Source of the DNA: Tunturiibacter gelidiferens
GTDB lineage: Bacteria > Acidobacteriota > Terriglobia > Terriglobales > Acidobacteriaceae
Direction of reading: 5' to 3'
Assembly (NCBI RefSeq): GCF_013410115.1
Contig: NZ_JACCCV010000002.1
Span: 1,612,001 to 1,676,000, forward strand
DNA: 64,000 nt
In this document: piece after piece, positions 25,201 to 33,604 of the stretch
How positions within the stretch are numbered: the stretch's first letter is position 1
Layout of the letters: each line of letters starts with the position of its first letter
Made by a program: the position numbers and the translations under genes
The notes under the pieces: model-generated
What the model was told of the DNA's origin: nothing
The model's database searches: none
The model's input: the letters and a program-made list of their open reading frames with translations, nothing else

Positions 25201-25562
25201 CGCTCAATCGTCATTACGTCAACCTCAACTGCTTCGCCTTCCCCTCCTTCGACCCGACGTCCGGGCTCACGCATCTCGGAAACGCAGGTCGCAACTCCAT
25301 CATCGGCCCCCGCCTCAATGATCTCGATACCTCGCTTGTGAAGAACACGTATATTCCACGCATCTCGGAGACTTTCAATCTCCAGTTCCGCGCGGAACTC
25401 TTCAACGTCCTGAATCAAGTGAACTACGCCACACCCCCCAAAACAGGCACTCAGCTGTTCAACGCGAGCGGTGCCGTCCTCACCTCCACCGGCGGAGTGC
25501 TCGTAGGCCCCACTGCCGGAAGCAGTCGTCAAACCCAGTTCGCTCTCAAGGTGATCTTCTAA
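22299..25562 (+). CDS. Oar-type TonB-dependent outer-membrane receptor
   Basis: A protein of about 1087 residues. A Sec signal ends near PALRPQ. An N-terminal carboxypeptidase-regulatory beta-sandwich follows (GTIAGTITDPAGALVPNAPV ... GFYSVPNLQTGTY). A plug domain has LPLNGRDWTQLANLQPGV, VDGISINDYSNGGPGG and VDAIQEFSVVTSNASADYGK. The long barrel ends in FALKVIF with the terminal Phe needed for BAM assembly. This is the Oar/CarboxypepD_reg class that is heavily expanded in Terriglobia. The substrate is unknown; large carbohydrate- or protein-derived ligands are typical. It stands alone, divergent from the beta-propeller gene and 180 bp before a small secreted protein. Confidence 0.92.
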   Translation: MRVRFLKQALYLATLLLCAAPALRPQVSTGTIAGTITDPAGALVPNAPVVITNTDTGIVTQSTASSSGFYSVPNLQTGTYTISITVSGFVPQEIKDIALNVGAQQEINIQLQIGSAREKIVVTTAPPAIDMVTSTTMPIVDERTIVALPLNGRDWTQLANLQPGVAAVRTQPAIAVTNQRANRGIGNQLTVGGARPQQNNYRVDGISINDYSNGGPGGVIGSNLGVDAIQEFSVVTSNASADYGKAAGGIINAVTRAGTNRLHGSAYEFFRNSALDARNEFDTPGQIAEFRRNQFGASAGGPVIKERTFLFGDYEGLRQYQGANTSSIVPSAAARTGSLCVASGSNPCASHMQVPVSPVVSPYFALYPLPTVDPGPNADTGSFLFNDPFVSHEDYFTIRADHRISDKDSLTGTYFYDNGKLTSPDPFNVRITGNLAKRQLATIGESHVFSAALLNSFKFGYSRVFSDAPTTLAAINPAASDPALGFVPGLPVGLINIGGLSNFQGGLKATGEFVFHLNSYQLYDDLYLTKGKHALKFGFAFERLQNNQLGTSNPNGQFIFSSLQSFLTNHPTSFNAPLAQGVSPRDLRQSVFGAYLEDNYRISNNLTLNLGVRYEPVTVPTETANRLANLRNLTDTTPHLGSPYFQNASFKNIAPRVGFAWDPFGKDMTSVHAGYGIYDAQQLNYLYEGLSIFTAPYLELGNNAAPGIGSFPTGAYLALSAANLRYAYAPNHSSRSYVQQYSMNVQQQLPYDMILQVGYAGSRGTHLPYRVDDVNTVQPIVTNGSYLFYGPNGKNSPSAAALNAAKLNPNIGQISAVFMTGYSHYNSLQASLNKRFNHHTQFQISYTWSKSIDDGSSSTFGDTFANSVSSLPLWAPNRRRAISDFDIGQNLVLNYIVELPNVRKDIPVAHILLNGWQWGGIFQTSSGEPFTPLISGDSLNLHSADPFAFPDRLTGPGCTGNPVKSVSSLNRHYVNLNCFAFPSFDPTSGLTHLGNAGRNSIIGPRLNDLDTSLVKNTYIPRISETFNLQFRAELFNVLNQVNYATPPKTGTQLFNASGAVLTSTGGVLVGPTAGSSRQTQFALKVIF

Positions 25563-25745
25563 CCTGCTATCTAGCCAGTCTCTCTGAATGAATGCAATTT
25601 CATATCTGGTTAAGTCGCGGCTCATCTCGGAGAGGCATCGTTGTTACTGTTGAAGATCCGTTAGCCTGCTTCAACAGCGTTACACGGAAGACCGGAGTAC
25701 GTCACACAGAAGACCGGAGTAATTGCCGGATTAAGTCTAGGAGAC

Positions 25746-26273
25746 ATGATGAAAACAGCACTTCGAATCCTATGGATCGCAAGCTTTGCGACACTTCTCG
25801 GCGTAGCATACGCGCAGCAAACACGGGAGCAGGCTATCGCAGGCATGAGAAAAGTTGATGCCAAAGAGATGGACCCCACCTACACCACTGCCGCCCCCGG
25901 TGCGCAGAAGTTGGTCGACGAAGCACTCGCCAAACACCCTGAAGTCATCCTCCTTGCGATACACGCAACGCCTCCCGGCCACAAAAACCTCATCGTAGCT
26001 TCCAACTTCGGACGCATTGGCAAGATCGGCGACGAGGATGACACGCGCTGCATTCGCACCGGCAAAAGCAACCTGGAGGTCAACGGCAATCACTTCGAGG
26101 ACGAAGTTGCCATGAAAGATCAAAGCGGCAAAACGGTAGGTGCTGTGGGCGTGGTCTTCAACTACAAGCCAGGCGACGATAAGGCTGCACTGGCTAAAAT
26201 CGCAGAGCAGATCCGCGATGAGATGCAGGCCGGGACGCCAAACGCCGCGGCTCTGTTCGGACCCCCCGCATAA
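25746..26273 (+). CDS. Small secreted protein of unknown function
   Basis: A 175-residue protein with a signal peptide (LRILWIASFATLLGVAYAQQ) and a mature alpha/beta domain. The segment ASNFGRIGKIGDEDDTRCI and the later EDEVAMKDQSGKTVGAVGVV resemble a PAS/Cache-like beta-sheet fold, in line with proteins that bind small ligands in the periplasm, but I cannot assign a ligand. It follows the receptor gene with a 183-bp gap that contains a short partial direct repeat (two similar copies of GAAGACCGGAGTA near 25688 and 25710). Complete and probably functional. Confidence 0.75.
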   Translation: MMKTALRILWIASFATLLGVAYAQQTREQAIAGMRKVDAKEMDPTYTTAAPGAQKLVDEALAKHPEVILLAIHATPPGHKNLIVASNFGRIGKIGDEDDTRCIRTGKSNLEVNGNHFEDEVAMKDQSGKTVGAVGVVFNYKPGDDKAALAKIAEQIRDEMQAGTPNAAALFGPPA

Positions 26274-26278
26274 AAACG

Positions 26279-26461
26279 GTGTGGCTGCAATATTGCGATC
26301 CAGAAAGACAGCCACGCAGATTTCCTTCAAAGTTGCCCGAGGCAGCCTGGCAAAGCGTTCTGGAGGGGATGGGTATGCCAGCCGACCGCACCGCGCTCTA
26401 CATCGAGATGGTGAAGAGTCTTAGCTCAGGCTGGATCCATTTCGATACTTCGGAAACCTAA
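26279..26461 (+). pseudogene. C-terminal fragment of an NmrA-like NAD(P)-binding protein
   Basis: The frame reads LEGMGMPADRTALYIEMVK then SLSSGWIHFDTSET, matching the C-terminal end of NmrA-family SDR proteins (GM-ADR-A-Y-EM--S--SGWIHFG). The Rossmann GXXGXXG part is absent. The fragment begins directly after the preceding secreted-protein stop. Confidence 0.7.
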
Positions 26462-26655
26462 ACTTTCCATGGCGATCACGGCGTTCGCACAAGGATTAGT
26501 GAAACAAAGAGAGTAGTCGCAAGGCCGAATTTTGTTGCCGGAAGACTCCTAATGATGCTCGGCCCTTTATAGCCTCAGACTAGGTGGAGATGGTTTCAAC
26601 TTGACTGTTCGCCTCATTGGAGCGGAAATGGGACTGCCGCAGAGAGGGCGGACTC

Positions 26656-27107
26656 ATGGAGGAAACACAACCGCAAGGTGTCACATCTGCCTTCATTCGT
26701 AGCCTGCCCAAACTTCCTAATGCGCGCTTAGTAGAGCTATGGAAGGATAACTTTGGTAAAAGCCGGGACGGGTACGTCCGGAACTCATGCTGCCCATTCT
26801 TGCGTACAGGATCCAGGAAAAAGCCTATGGCGGCCTTTCCCCTAAGGCTATTGCGAGGTCGCAATCACTTGCGACCTCGCTGAGACCGCAGAGCCGTTCG
26901 AGGGATGAAGCGCGTCAGCGCTTCAAGGCCGGGACAAAACTCATAAGGGAATGGAGGGGAAAGGCCCACGAGGTCACACTCAACGATGAAGGTTATCACT
27001 ACATCGGAAAGACCTACAAGAGTCTCTCTCCAATCGCATGTGAGATCACTGGGACGCGGTGGTCTGGCCCGGCGTTTTTCGGTACGAAGAAGGTGAAAGC
27101 TTCGTGA
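26656..27107 (+). pseudogene. DUF2924 protein, frameshifted
   Basis: From ATG 26656 the frame reads EETQPQGVTSAFIRSLPKLP and NARLVELWKDNFGKS. A shift near 26770 then moves it to LMLPILAYRIQEKAYGGLSP, and it continues with [39 protein letters not shown] and [10 protein letters not shown]. This covers the whole DUF2924 domain, a small protein that almost always precedes a large serine recombinase. Its stop overlaps the recombinase start (GTGA at 27104-27107), so the original gene pair organisation is preserved although both genes are dead. Confidence 0.85.
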
Positions 27108-27421
27108 CTTTGACAAAGAGTCAGATTCGTTGTGCCATCTACACCCGAAAGTCTTCCGAGGAGGGACTCGAACAGTCTTTCAACTCTCTCCATGCCCAGC
27201 GAGAGGCCTGCGAAGCTTATGTCCTGAGCCAACGACACGAGGGATGGCAGCTTCTGTCAACCCAATATGACGACGGCGGATTCTCTGGTGGCAACACGGA
27301 GCGACCCGGACTGAAGAAACTGATCGCCGACATCGCCGCGGGTAAGATCGACACGGTAGTCGTATATAAAGTAGATCGCCTCACTCGCGCACTGTCCGAC
27401 TTCGTAGAGCCGAAACATTAA
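27104..27421 (+). pseudogene. Large serine recombinase, truncated after the catalytic N-terminus
   Basis: GTG 27104 opens a resolvase N-terminal domain: [20 protein letters not shown] carries the nucleophilic Ser, [13 protein letters not shown] follows, and [15 protein letters not shown] carries the catalytic Arg region. The frame stops at 27421, about 105 residues in. The recombinase and zinc-ribbon domains are missing, so the protein is non-functional. It marks an old integrative element. Confidence 0.85.
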
Positions 27422-28037
27422 ACATGTTCGGTGCCCAAAAATCCAATAAGCTGATTGAGATTTGAAGAAGCAGTTATGCCATTTGAAGAAGCGCAAGAGC
27501 GGTCGCGGCTGTCTATCTTGGAATTCGAGGTCGAGCGGCGCGACTGTGATCGGTGCGTCGGAATACATAAATGCCATCAGCAACGAAATCTTACTGCATT
27601 GAGCGCTTTTGGGCGGATACGCGAATAGTATTCCCAAAACGGGAAACTCTCAAAAATAAATCCAGAATCCGTGGCGCATTTTTCGAGCCCCACAAAGTGA
27701 CTGCTTAAACGCCACGTTTACCACGCATAACACCACAACTTCACCACCAAAACACCACGTCTTGGCACCCGTTTTTGCCAAAACCCCCAGCAAAAACGAG
27801 CATCCACCACGCCAAAAAAATTACTGCAACAAACTTCCTTGTCCAAGCTGTCTCTTGCCCTCTTCCGGCGGACTGACGACGGCGGCGACCCCATTCCGGC
27901 TGTCGACGTAGAGCAACCCGCCTAGTCTGTTCCAAGGAATCTCTCCAACGCCAACCCGAGAGAGATTAGTCAACGCCAGCCAGAAGATTCAACCCATGTG
28001 TTTTCTCGCCAAAGAGGCAGAGTCAGGCGTGTTCGAA
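27422..28037. other. Non-coding region with repeat family 3
   Basis: No gene is recognisable. It contains the structured repeat at 27768-27833 and an ACCAC-rich stretch (about 27705-27760). Confidence 0.45.
27768..27833 (+). repeat. Dispersed structured repeat family 3, copy A
   Basis: CGTTTTTGC (27770-27778) and GCAAAAACG (27790-27798) form a perfect 9-bp stem with an 11-base C-rich loop, followed by CCAAAAAAATTACTGCAAC. Copy B at 40468-40530 has the same order. Confidence 0.55.
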
Positions 28038-29567
28038 TCAGGAGGTCCGAAGCAATCGGCTGAGATGGTGGATGTCTGTGAGTTGTTCAAGCTGGAGGAC
28101 TGCGGAGATCAGCAGCTTCGAGGAGGCAGCGCCGAGGACGGGCTCGATGAGATCGCGGGATTTGGCAATGACTTCTTCACGGCTCATCGGATTCTCCGCG
28201 GTTCCCCGGACGGCGTCGACGTGCTGAGTGAGTACGGTTCCATCGTTGAGGAGGATCTCGACGGTGGCCTCACGTGCGGGGAGACGCTTCTCGAGTTCTT
28301 CATCTCCGAGCAGGGTGACCTTGGCGCGTTGTCGCAGGATGGCGGGGTCCTTCATCAAAGCGGTGTCATGGGCGGAGCGGAAGGTGAGGGTTCGCTCGAC
28401 GAGCATGACGGCGACGAGGTGCTGGAGGCAGATGTCGGGGAGTGGGCGGTTGTCGACGATAGAGGCCTCGCGGGTGGCGACTCTTACGGTGACGTGACGG
28501 AGCTGGTCGGGGGTGAAGGAGTGCTGGTTGAGTAGGAGCTGAACGGCGTCGAGCGGCGCTTGAATCGGAGAACCTACACACCATTTTTTTATATTAGTAC
28601 GCGTGATCTCGTAACATTCTCCAAGGCCATCGACGAGGCCCTTAGCATTGGCGTGGGGGGCGTAGGCGGCGAAGAAGCTTTCAGGGCCGGAGAAGACGTC
28701 GTCGACTCCGCTCCAGCCGGCCTGAACGAGCAGGGCGGAGGCGACTCCATTGCGCGCTGGCATGCCTGCGAATACGAACGCTTTTTCGAAATGAAGGGTG
28801 TCCCGCTGCCACGCCGTGAAGCCCGAGGACTGCTGCGCGGCATAGTCGAGGAGGAAGCGCATCTGGCGGGCATCGAGAGCGGCGGCGCAGCCTGCGGCCG
28901 CTGCGGCTCCGAAGCCTTCGGAGGTAGCGTGCGGATCGCGATGCGTCTCGGTCTGGTAGTCAACTCCTCCGAGGGTAACGCCGAAGCGCGGGCCGATGTC
29001 GTACCCAAGGGTGACGGCGCGAAGAAAATGGTGGCCGGAGATGCTGAACTGTTCGCCCGCGGCGAGGGCGGCGGGAATTACAGCACAGCCGGGGTGGGAC
29101 TGTGAAGGGGAGTGGGAGTCATCGGTCTCGTCGGAGTGGGCTAGGACTCCGTTCGCTAGCGCTGCTTCCAGCGGACCGCAAAGGATATTGGACGTGGCGA
29201 CGGAGGCGACTGGTTTGCCGCTATAGGATTCTGCGAAGGCGATGGCGGCGCGGCCGGGGGGAAGCTGGGAGCCGGAGATCATGGCGGCGAAGGTATCGAG
29301 GATGTGATCTTTCGCCTGCTCGATGATGGCGGGAGGCAGGGGACGGGTGGCGGCTGAGGCCATGTAGGTGCTGAGGCTCTGCATGACGGGGCCGATGGGA
29401 GCGGAGACGGAGGGTGTTTGCTGCGGCTCTGAGAATAGGTAGGAAGGAAGATGCAGAGCAGTGCCGGCCAGTACCCAGGTGCCCTTTGCGAGTAGATTCC
29501 GACGGGTGAGCTCGGGGCCGGAGTTCGGGACCGCCATTGGTACGAACGATCTGTGCGGTGCGTCCAT
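28038..29567 (-). CDS. MmgE/PrpD-family protein with Tat signal (paralogue 1)
   Basis: A 509-residue protein. AGGAGA five bases before ATG 29567 fixes the start. A twin-arginine signal (LTRRNLLAKGTWVLAGTAL) precedes an MmgE/PrpD fold. The helical domain contains LDTFAAMISGSQLPPGRAAI and HSDETDDSHSPSQSHPGCAV, where cis-aconitate/methylcitrate-type enzymes carry catalytic His/Asp, and GYDIGPRFG. The small domain is C-terminal. Known members are 2-methylcitrate dehydratase, cis-aconitate decarboxylase and iminodisuccinate epimerase, all cytosolic or mitochondrial, so a Tat-exported version is odd. It is the last gene of the six-gene leftward cluster. The substrate is not inferable, but an organic di- or tricarboxylate is likely. 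Confidence 0.88.
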   Translation of the reverse strand: MDAPHRSFVPMAVPNSGPELTRRNLLAKGTWVLAGTALHLPSYLFSEPQQTPSVSAPIGPVMQSLSTYMASAATRPLPPAIIEQAKDHILDTFAAMISGSQLPPGRAAIAFAESYSGKPVASVATSNILCGPLEAALANGVLAHSDETDDSHSPSQSHPGCAVIPAALAAGEQFSISGHHFLRAVTLGYDIGPRFGVTLGGVDYQTETHRDPHATSEGFGAAAAAGCAAALDARQMRFLLDYAAQQSSGFTAWQRDTLHFEKAFVFAGMPARNGVASALLVQAGWSGVDDVFSGPESFFAAYAPHANAKGLVDGLGECYEITRTNIKKWCVGSPIQAPLDAVQLLLNQHSFTPDQLRHVTVRVATREASIVDNRPLPDICLQHLVAVMLVERTLTFRSAHDTALMKDPAILRQRAKVTLLGDEELEKRLPAREATVEILLNDGTVLTQHVDAVRGTAENPMSREEVIAKSRDLIEPVLGAASSKLLISAVLQLEQLTDIHHLSRLLRTS

Positions 29568-29650
29568 AGAGTCTCCTGAATTCGGCGAATCGCGGTGCGA
29601 GTGGGGAAGCGCAACAGCGAGGATCCCTCGGATCCAATCGTGATATGCGA

Positions 29651-30904
29651 TTAAAGGATGGCCAGCTTCTCGGCGGGGATGCGGGTTATCGAAGAGGCGT
29701 CAAGGTTGAGGTGAGCTGAGACCATCTCTGGAGGGAGGCGACGTATCCAGTTATTGAGAGAGAACTCGAGGAATTGATCGAGCTTGAACATCTCAAGAAA
29801 GATGAGGTCGGAGGATCCGGTGTTTTCGATGTAATGACCAGCAGCAGTGGGGACGAAGCCAACGTCGTTGGCGTTGAAGTCCATGGTGCGAGCGCGGCCG
29901 CCTGGGGCTATGACACTCATTCGGCCGGAACCCGCGATGTAGAACTGCCACTCGGCAGCGGTGGGGTGCCAATGGAGCTCGCGCAGGCCCCCGGGTTTGA
30001 GGGTTACGATACCGGCCGCGACGGACTTCGAGGCGGGAAAGTTACGCGAGTCGACGATGCGAACTTCGCCTTGGGGTGAAGACTTGGTGGGCGGCATGGA
30101 GCCGGCACGGAAGATGTATTGGATGGACGATTCGGCGGAGGGACCGCCTGCGGATTGGCGGTCTCGCTCGAGGGATTGCGGGAGAGCGGCGGGGAAGATG
30201 AAGAGTTCGCGTGTGGGCAGCTTCGAGAGCTCGCTGCGGCTAAGGCGGAAGTTCTTCTCGAGGACCTCTGGAGGGGTGTGAGCGACCCACTCGGAGATGG
30301 AAAACGTGTTCTCCTCGGAGAAGAATCCTTCGTCGAAGACCAGAAGGAACTCGCACCCGTCTGAGGCGAGGCCCTGGATGGAGTGCGGGAAGCCGGCGGG
30401 GAAGAACCAGAGGTCGCCCTTGGAAACATCTTCGATCTGGATGGTCCCGTCTGGGTTGAGGACAGTTACGCGAGCGGAGCCGTAGATCATGTAGGCCCAC
30501 TCGTCTGCGGTGTGCCAGTGGAGCTCGCGAAAGCTTCCGGCGGTGAGGCGCATGTTGACTCCGGCGAGATCCTTGGATGGAGGAAGCTCACGCTGGGTTA
30601 CTTGGTGTGTCCAGCCCCCGTTCTCCAGGCGCTTGTGGTTAAGGTCGAAGGAGTACCAGATCGGGCCAACGTCTCCGCGGTCAGTGCGGGGAGGAGTGTT
30701 AGAGCTGGGGTTTTCTTTGAGGAGCGGAAGGTTTTCTTGACCGGGATTAGAGCCGGATGCGTTAGGCGAGGCAGCTGGGGCCAGCTGGGCGGAGAGGCTG
30801 GCGCCTCCCAAGGCTGCTGCGGCTAAGGCCGCGGAACCCGCCTCCAGGAAGGAGCGGCGTGATAGAGCGTCGGCGGAAGGCCTTTCGTCATTCTGGTTCA
30901 ACAT
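29651..30904 (-). CDS. Oxalate decarboxylase-like bicupin with Tat signal
   Basis: A 417-residue bicupin. GAGGAA before ATG 30904 supports this start over 30946. A Tat signal (LSRRSFLEAGSAALAAAALG) is followed by two germin-like cupins. Cupin 1 has metal ligands in RELHWHTADEWAYMIYG and the His of FFPAGFPHSI. Cupin 2 has RELHWHPTAAEWQFYIAG and GHYIENTGSSD. Residues SEENTF after cupin 1 correspond to the active-site lid (SENST) that distinguishes oxalate decarboxylases from oxidases. The expected reaction is Mn-dependent conversion of oxalate or a related acid to formate/CO2 in the periplasm. It is flanked by two MmgE/PrpD genes. Confidence 0.9.
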   Translation of the reverse strand: MLNQNDERPSADALSRRSFLEAGSAALAAAALGGASLSAQLAPAASPNASGSNPGQENLPLLKENPSSNTPPRTDRGDVGPIWYSFDLNHKRLENGGWTHQVTQRELPPSKDLAGVNMRLTAGSFRELHWHTADEWAYMIYGSARVTVLNPDGTIQIEDVSKGDLWFFPAGFPHSIQGLASDGCEFLLVFDEGFFSEENTFSISEWVAHTPPEVLEKNFRLSRSELSKLPTRELFIFPAALPQSLERDRQSAGGPSAESSIQYIFRAGSMPPTKSSPQGEVRIVDSRNFPASKSVAAGIVTLKPGGLRELHWHPTAAEWQFYIAGSGRMSVIAPGGRARTMDFNANDVGFVPTAAGHYIENTGSSDLIFLEMFKLDQFLEFSLNNWIRRLPPEMVSAHLNLDASSITRIPAEKLAIL

Positions 30905-30938
30905 GGATTCCTCGCTAAGGGAGTGGATGGAATGTTTG

Positions 30939-32426
30939 TCATGCAAGGGCTCCCAGGCGCGGTAGGTCGCCGGCGTTGTGTTGCTCGGGGAGGTTCCAGA
31001 CGGAGGTGAGAAGTTTTTCGATCTGGGCGGGGGGAAGGATTCCAGTGGCGAGCTGGGTGAACTTAATGGAGAGGTCTTGGTCGGTGAGCGGGTTCTGCAC
31101 GCTGCCGACTGCGTGCTCTACATGCTTGGTGAAGATTTGGCCGCCGGTGGTAGTGATGGTGACGTAAGCCTCGTCCGTTCGGATGGAGGGGTCAACGGAG
31201 ACGGAGACGCGCTCGCGAAGAGCAACGACCTCCGGATCGCGTGCGGCCTCGTCCGTGTACTCTTTTTCCCCTGCAAAGCCGCGGATGAGAGCGACTGCGG
31301 CAGAGTGGAAGACGCTGAACTTTGCTTCGAGGCCGGTGGCAGGTGCTTTCTTGCCGGTGAGCTCAATGACGAGGGGGTTGGCACGAATGGAGATGGAGCG
31401 GATCTCAGCGGTTTTGAGGGTGTGCGCGTTGCGGAGCTTGATAACGCCGTCGATGATGGGATGGATGACGATGCCGCAGGCGAATGGCTTATAGGTATTG
31501 AGGGCGATCTCGTAGTGTTGGCCGAGACCGTCGACGAGAGGGGCGTAGTCGTGCTGGCGGGAGGCGGCGAAGATGTAGCCTTCGTGACCTTCGATGCTCT
31601 CGTCGGAGCTGGTGAAGTTGTTTGCGACGAGCAGGGCGGCGAGAAGACCGTTCTCGGCGGCACGTCCGATGTTGAGGCTCTTGCACATGCTTCCGAACAT
31701 GATCTTGAGGCCAGCGGCTTCGGTGGCGGCGATGCCGAGAGCCCACCGCATCTGCTGGGCGTTGAGTCCGAGGATGCGCCCACAGGCAGCGGCGGCACCG
31801 AAGACTCCGCAGGTTCCTGTGATGTGCCAGCCCATGTCGTAATGGGAGGGGTAGATAGCTTTGCCGAGGCGGCACTCGATCTCGGTGCCGAGTATGAAGG
31901 CGTGCAGGAGATCGGCGCCACTGACGAGGCGACTCTGCGCGAGCGAAAAGAGGGCGCTGGCGACGGGGCCTGCTGGATGGATGATGGTTTCGAGATGAGT
32001 GTCATCGTAGTCGAGCACATGGGAGCTGATGCCGGTGATGAGGGCGGCGCGGAGCGGGTCGAGGGCCTCGGAGCGTCCGAAGAGATGGGCCGTGGAACTG
32101 CGAGTGTAGGGCTGAAGGGTGCTGAGGGCTCGGAGGACGGCCTGCTGGCCAGAGCCTCCGACGGTGACTCCCACCCAGTTCACGATAGAGCGCACGGCTT
32201 CCTTGCGCACGCTATCGGGTACGTCGGATGGCGGGCAGGCGACCAGCCAATCGGCGAGGATGTGGGTCACGGGGGTAGTGGAATGTTGGACGTCGCTGAT
32301 TGCTTGCTGCGTGGGTGGCTGCGGAGACGGGCCGGGAGAGACGAGAGGAAGCGCTTTTGCGGAGGCACCAGCCAGGGCTCCCTGAACGAGGAAGTCACGG
32401 CGGGAGAGCAGATTAAAGAGACTCAT
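30939..32426 (-). CDS. MmgE/PrpD-family protein with Tat signal (paralogue 2)
   Basis: A 495-residue protein with an N-terminal twin-arginine signal (LLSRRDFLVQGALAGASAKA) and a complete MmgE/PrpD body: RSIVNWVGVTVGGSGQQAVL, HVLDYDDTHLETIIHPAGPV (the conserved D-D-H stretch), GTEIECRLGKAIYPSHYDMG and the small domain with FACGIVIHPIIDG and LEAKFSVFHSAAVALIRG. The family motifs are better conserved than in paralogue 1, so this one is the more convincing catalyst. It lies 35 bp upstream of the bicupin start and 77 bp after the hydrolase gene, in a likely single transcript. It probably acts on a hydroxy or unsaturated di/tricarboxylate outside the cytoplasm. Confidence 0.9.
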   Translation of the reverse strand: MSLFNLLSRRDFLVQGALAGASAKALPLVSPGPSPQPPTQQAISDVQHSTTPVTHILADWLVACPPSDVPDSVRKEAVRSIVNWVGVTVGGSGQQAVLRALSTLQPYTRSSTAHLFGRSEALDPLRAALITGISSHVLDYDDTHLETIIHPAGPVASALFSLAQSRLVSGADLLHAFILGTEIECRLGKAIYPSHYDMGWHITGTCGVFGAAAACGRILGLNAQQMRWALGIAATEAAGLKIMFGSMCKSLNIGRAAENGLLAALLVANNFTSSDESIEGHEGYIFAASRQHDYAPLVDGLGQHYEIALNTYKPFACGIVIHPIIDGVIKLRNAHTLKTAEIRSISIRANPLVIELTGKKAPATGLEAKFSVFHSAAVALIRGFAGEKEYTDEAARDPEVVALRERVSVSVDPSIRTDEAYVTITTTGGQIFTKHVEHAVGSVQNPLTDQDLSIKFTQLATGILPPAQIEKLLTSVWNLPEQHNAGDLPRLGALA

Positions 32427-32503
32427 AGGAAAAGAGTGTGCTCGCTTTCCGAAAGTTCACGCAAAGTACTGATGCGGACTGCCCTTAGAGTTAAAGAACA
32501 AAG

Positions 32504-33604
32504 TTATAAACCGGACGTGGGTGGCGCAGGTCTCTGATCGAGACGCGTAGGCATATCGAGAAACGCTCGCATGGTATGCCAAAGCTGACTTCGGTTCGTG
32601 CCTAGGGCGACGGAGTGAGCGGCCCCGGGGAGGATGATGAACTCACGGTCGGGGACCGGAAGGCTGCGAAAGAAGTTCAGCAGATCTTCCTCGGTGGCAA
32701 TGCCATCGTACTCGCCACGAACGATGAGGACTGGAGCGCGGAGTTTCGTGGGGTCGACCAGCGGAAGGTTGGCGGACATATCGAGATAGGTTCCGGTAGG
32801 GGCGGAGTCACCAAATTTGAGCTCAGCGTCGGCCATGGCCTCGGCGACAGCGGGGTCGGAGGTACCGGGCTTGTCGCGCGTGAAGATGCTGCGGATGGCG
32901 TCTCTGTCGCGGGGTCTGAGGTTGTGGGTGCGGTAGGAGTCCAGCGATTCGGCGCGCTTGGTGAGGGTGGAAGAGCCTTTGCCAGTCCAGGTGAAGGCGG
33001 CGAGGACGAGGCGACGTACGCTCGCGGGCTGTGCGACGGCGAAGGCTCCGGCGCGGAGTGCGCCTCCGGATTCTCCGTAGAGATGAAAGCTGGGTTGGCC
33101 GGTCTCGAGTTGCACGACCAGGCTGGCTGCTTTTAAGTCTTCCACCCCGTCTGCGACGTTCGAGTTGCCAGCGGAGGGTGAAGATCTTCCGTAGCCCTCG
33201 AAGTCCATCGTCCAGACATCGAAGCCGAATTCGACGAACTTGTCCATGAGGGAGTATTCGCCGTGGCCGGGGACGGTGAGATCAAAGGTGGGGCGGGAGG
33301 AGACGGAGGAGCCGTGACAGAGGAAGAGGATGGGACGGGTTGAGTGACCTGAAGAGGCGGAGCCGGCGTTCTTACGGAAGAGGTAAAGTTTGATGTCGCC
33401 CCTGCGTGCCCAGTACTCGCGGCTCCAGATGGCCGGTTGCGAAGGCTGCTGGGCAGAGGCGCGGGCGCTGTGTAAAGAGGACTCTTCTAATATTGCCAGG
33501 CCGCTCGCGAGGATGGCGGGTGAGCTGAGCAGAAAACTTCGGCGGGAAGGCGTGACCTCAGCCGTGGCGAAACTTGTGAGTAGAGGTTCATCAGATGCGT
33601 TCAC
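32504..33604 (-). CDS. Alpha/beta hydrolase with Tat signal
   Basis: A 366-residue hydrolase. GTG 33604, preceded by GGAGG, overlaps the dctA stop by 14 bp, which couples translation. The longer ORF to 33706 would lie inside dctA. A Tat-like signal ([20 protein letters not shown]) is followed by a canonical fold: oxyanion loop [13 protein letters not shown], nucleophile elbow LYGESGG, a late Asp in VRGEYDG and a catalytic His in LPGAAHSVA. An esterase or lactonase acting in the periplasm is plausible, perhaps releasing the carboxylate handled by the neighbouring enzymes. The exact substrate is unknown. Confidence 0.88.
   Translation of the reverse strand: MNASDEPLLTSFATAEVTPSRRSFLLSSPAILASGLAILEESSLHSARASAQQPSQPAIWSREYWARRGDIKLYLFRKNAGSASSGHSTRPILFLCHGSSVSSRPTFDLTVPGHGEYSLMDKFVEFGFDVWTMDFEGYGRSSPSAGNSNVADGVEDLKAASLVVQLETGQPSFHLYGESGGALRAGAFAVAQPASVRRLVLAAFTWTGKGSSTLTKRAESLDSYRTHNLRPRDRDAIRSIFTRDKPGTSDPAVAEAMADAELKFGDSAPTGTYLDMSANLPLVDPTKLRAPVLIVRGEYDGIATEEDLLNFFRSLPVPDREFIILPGAAHSVALGTNRSQLWHTMRAFLDMPTRLDQRPAPPTSGL

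Noticed and set aside
30978..32537. 519-codon ORF on the plus strand opposite the second MmgE/PrpD gene
   Set aside because: It is an antisense shadow of a high-GC gene with clear family motifs on the minus strand. Its translation is Gly/Asp/Glu-rich with no domain.
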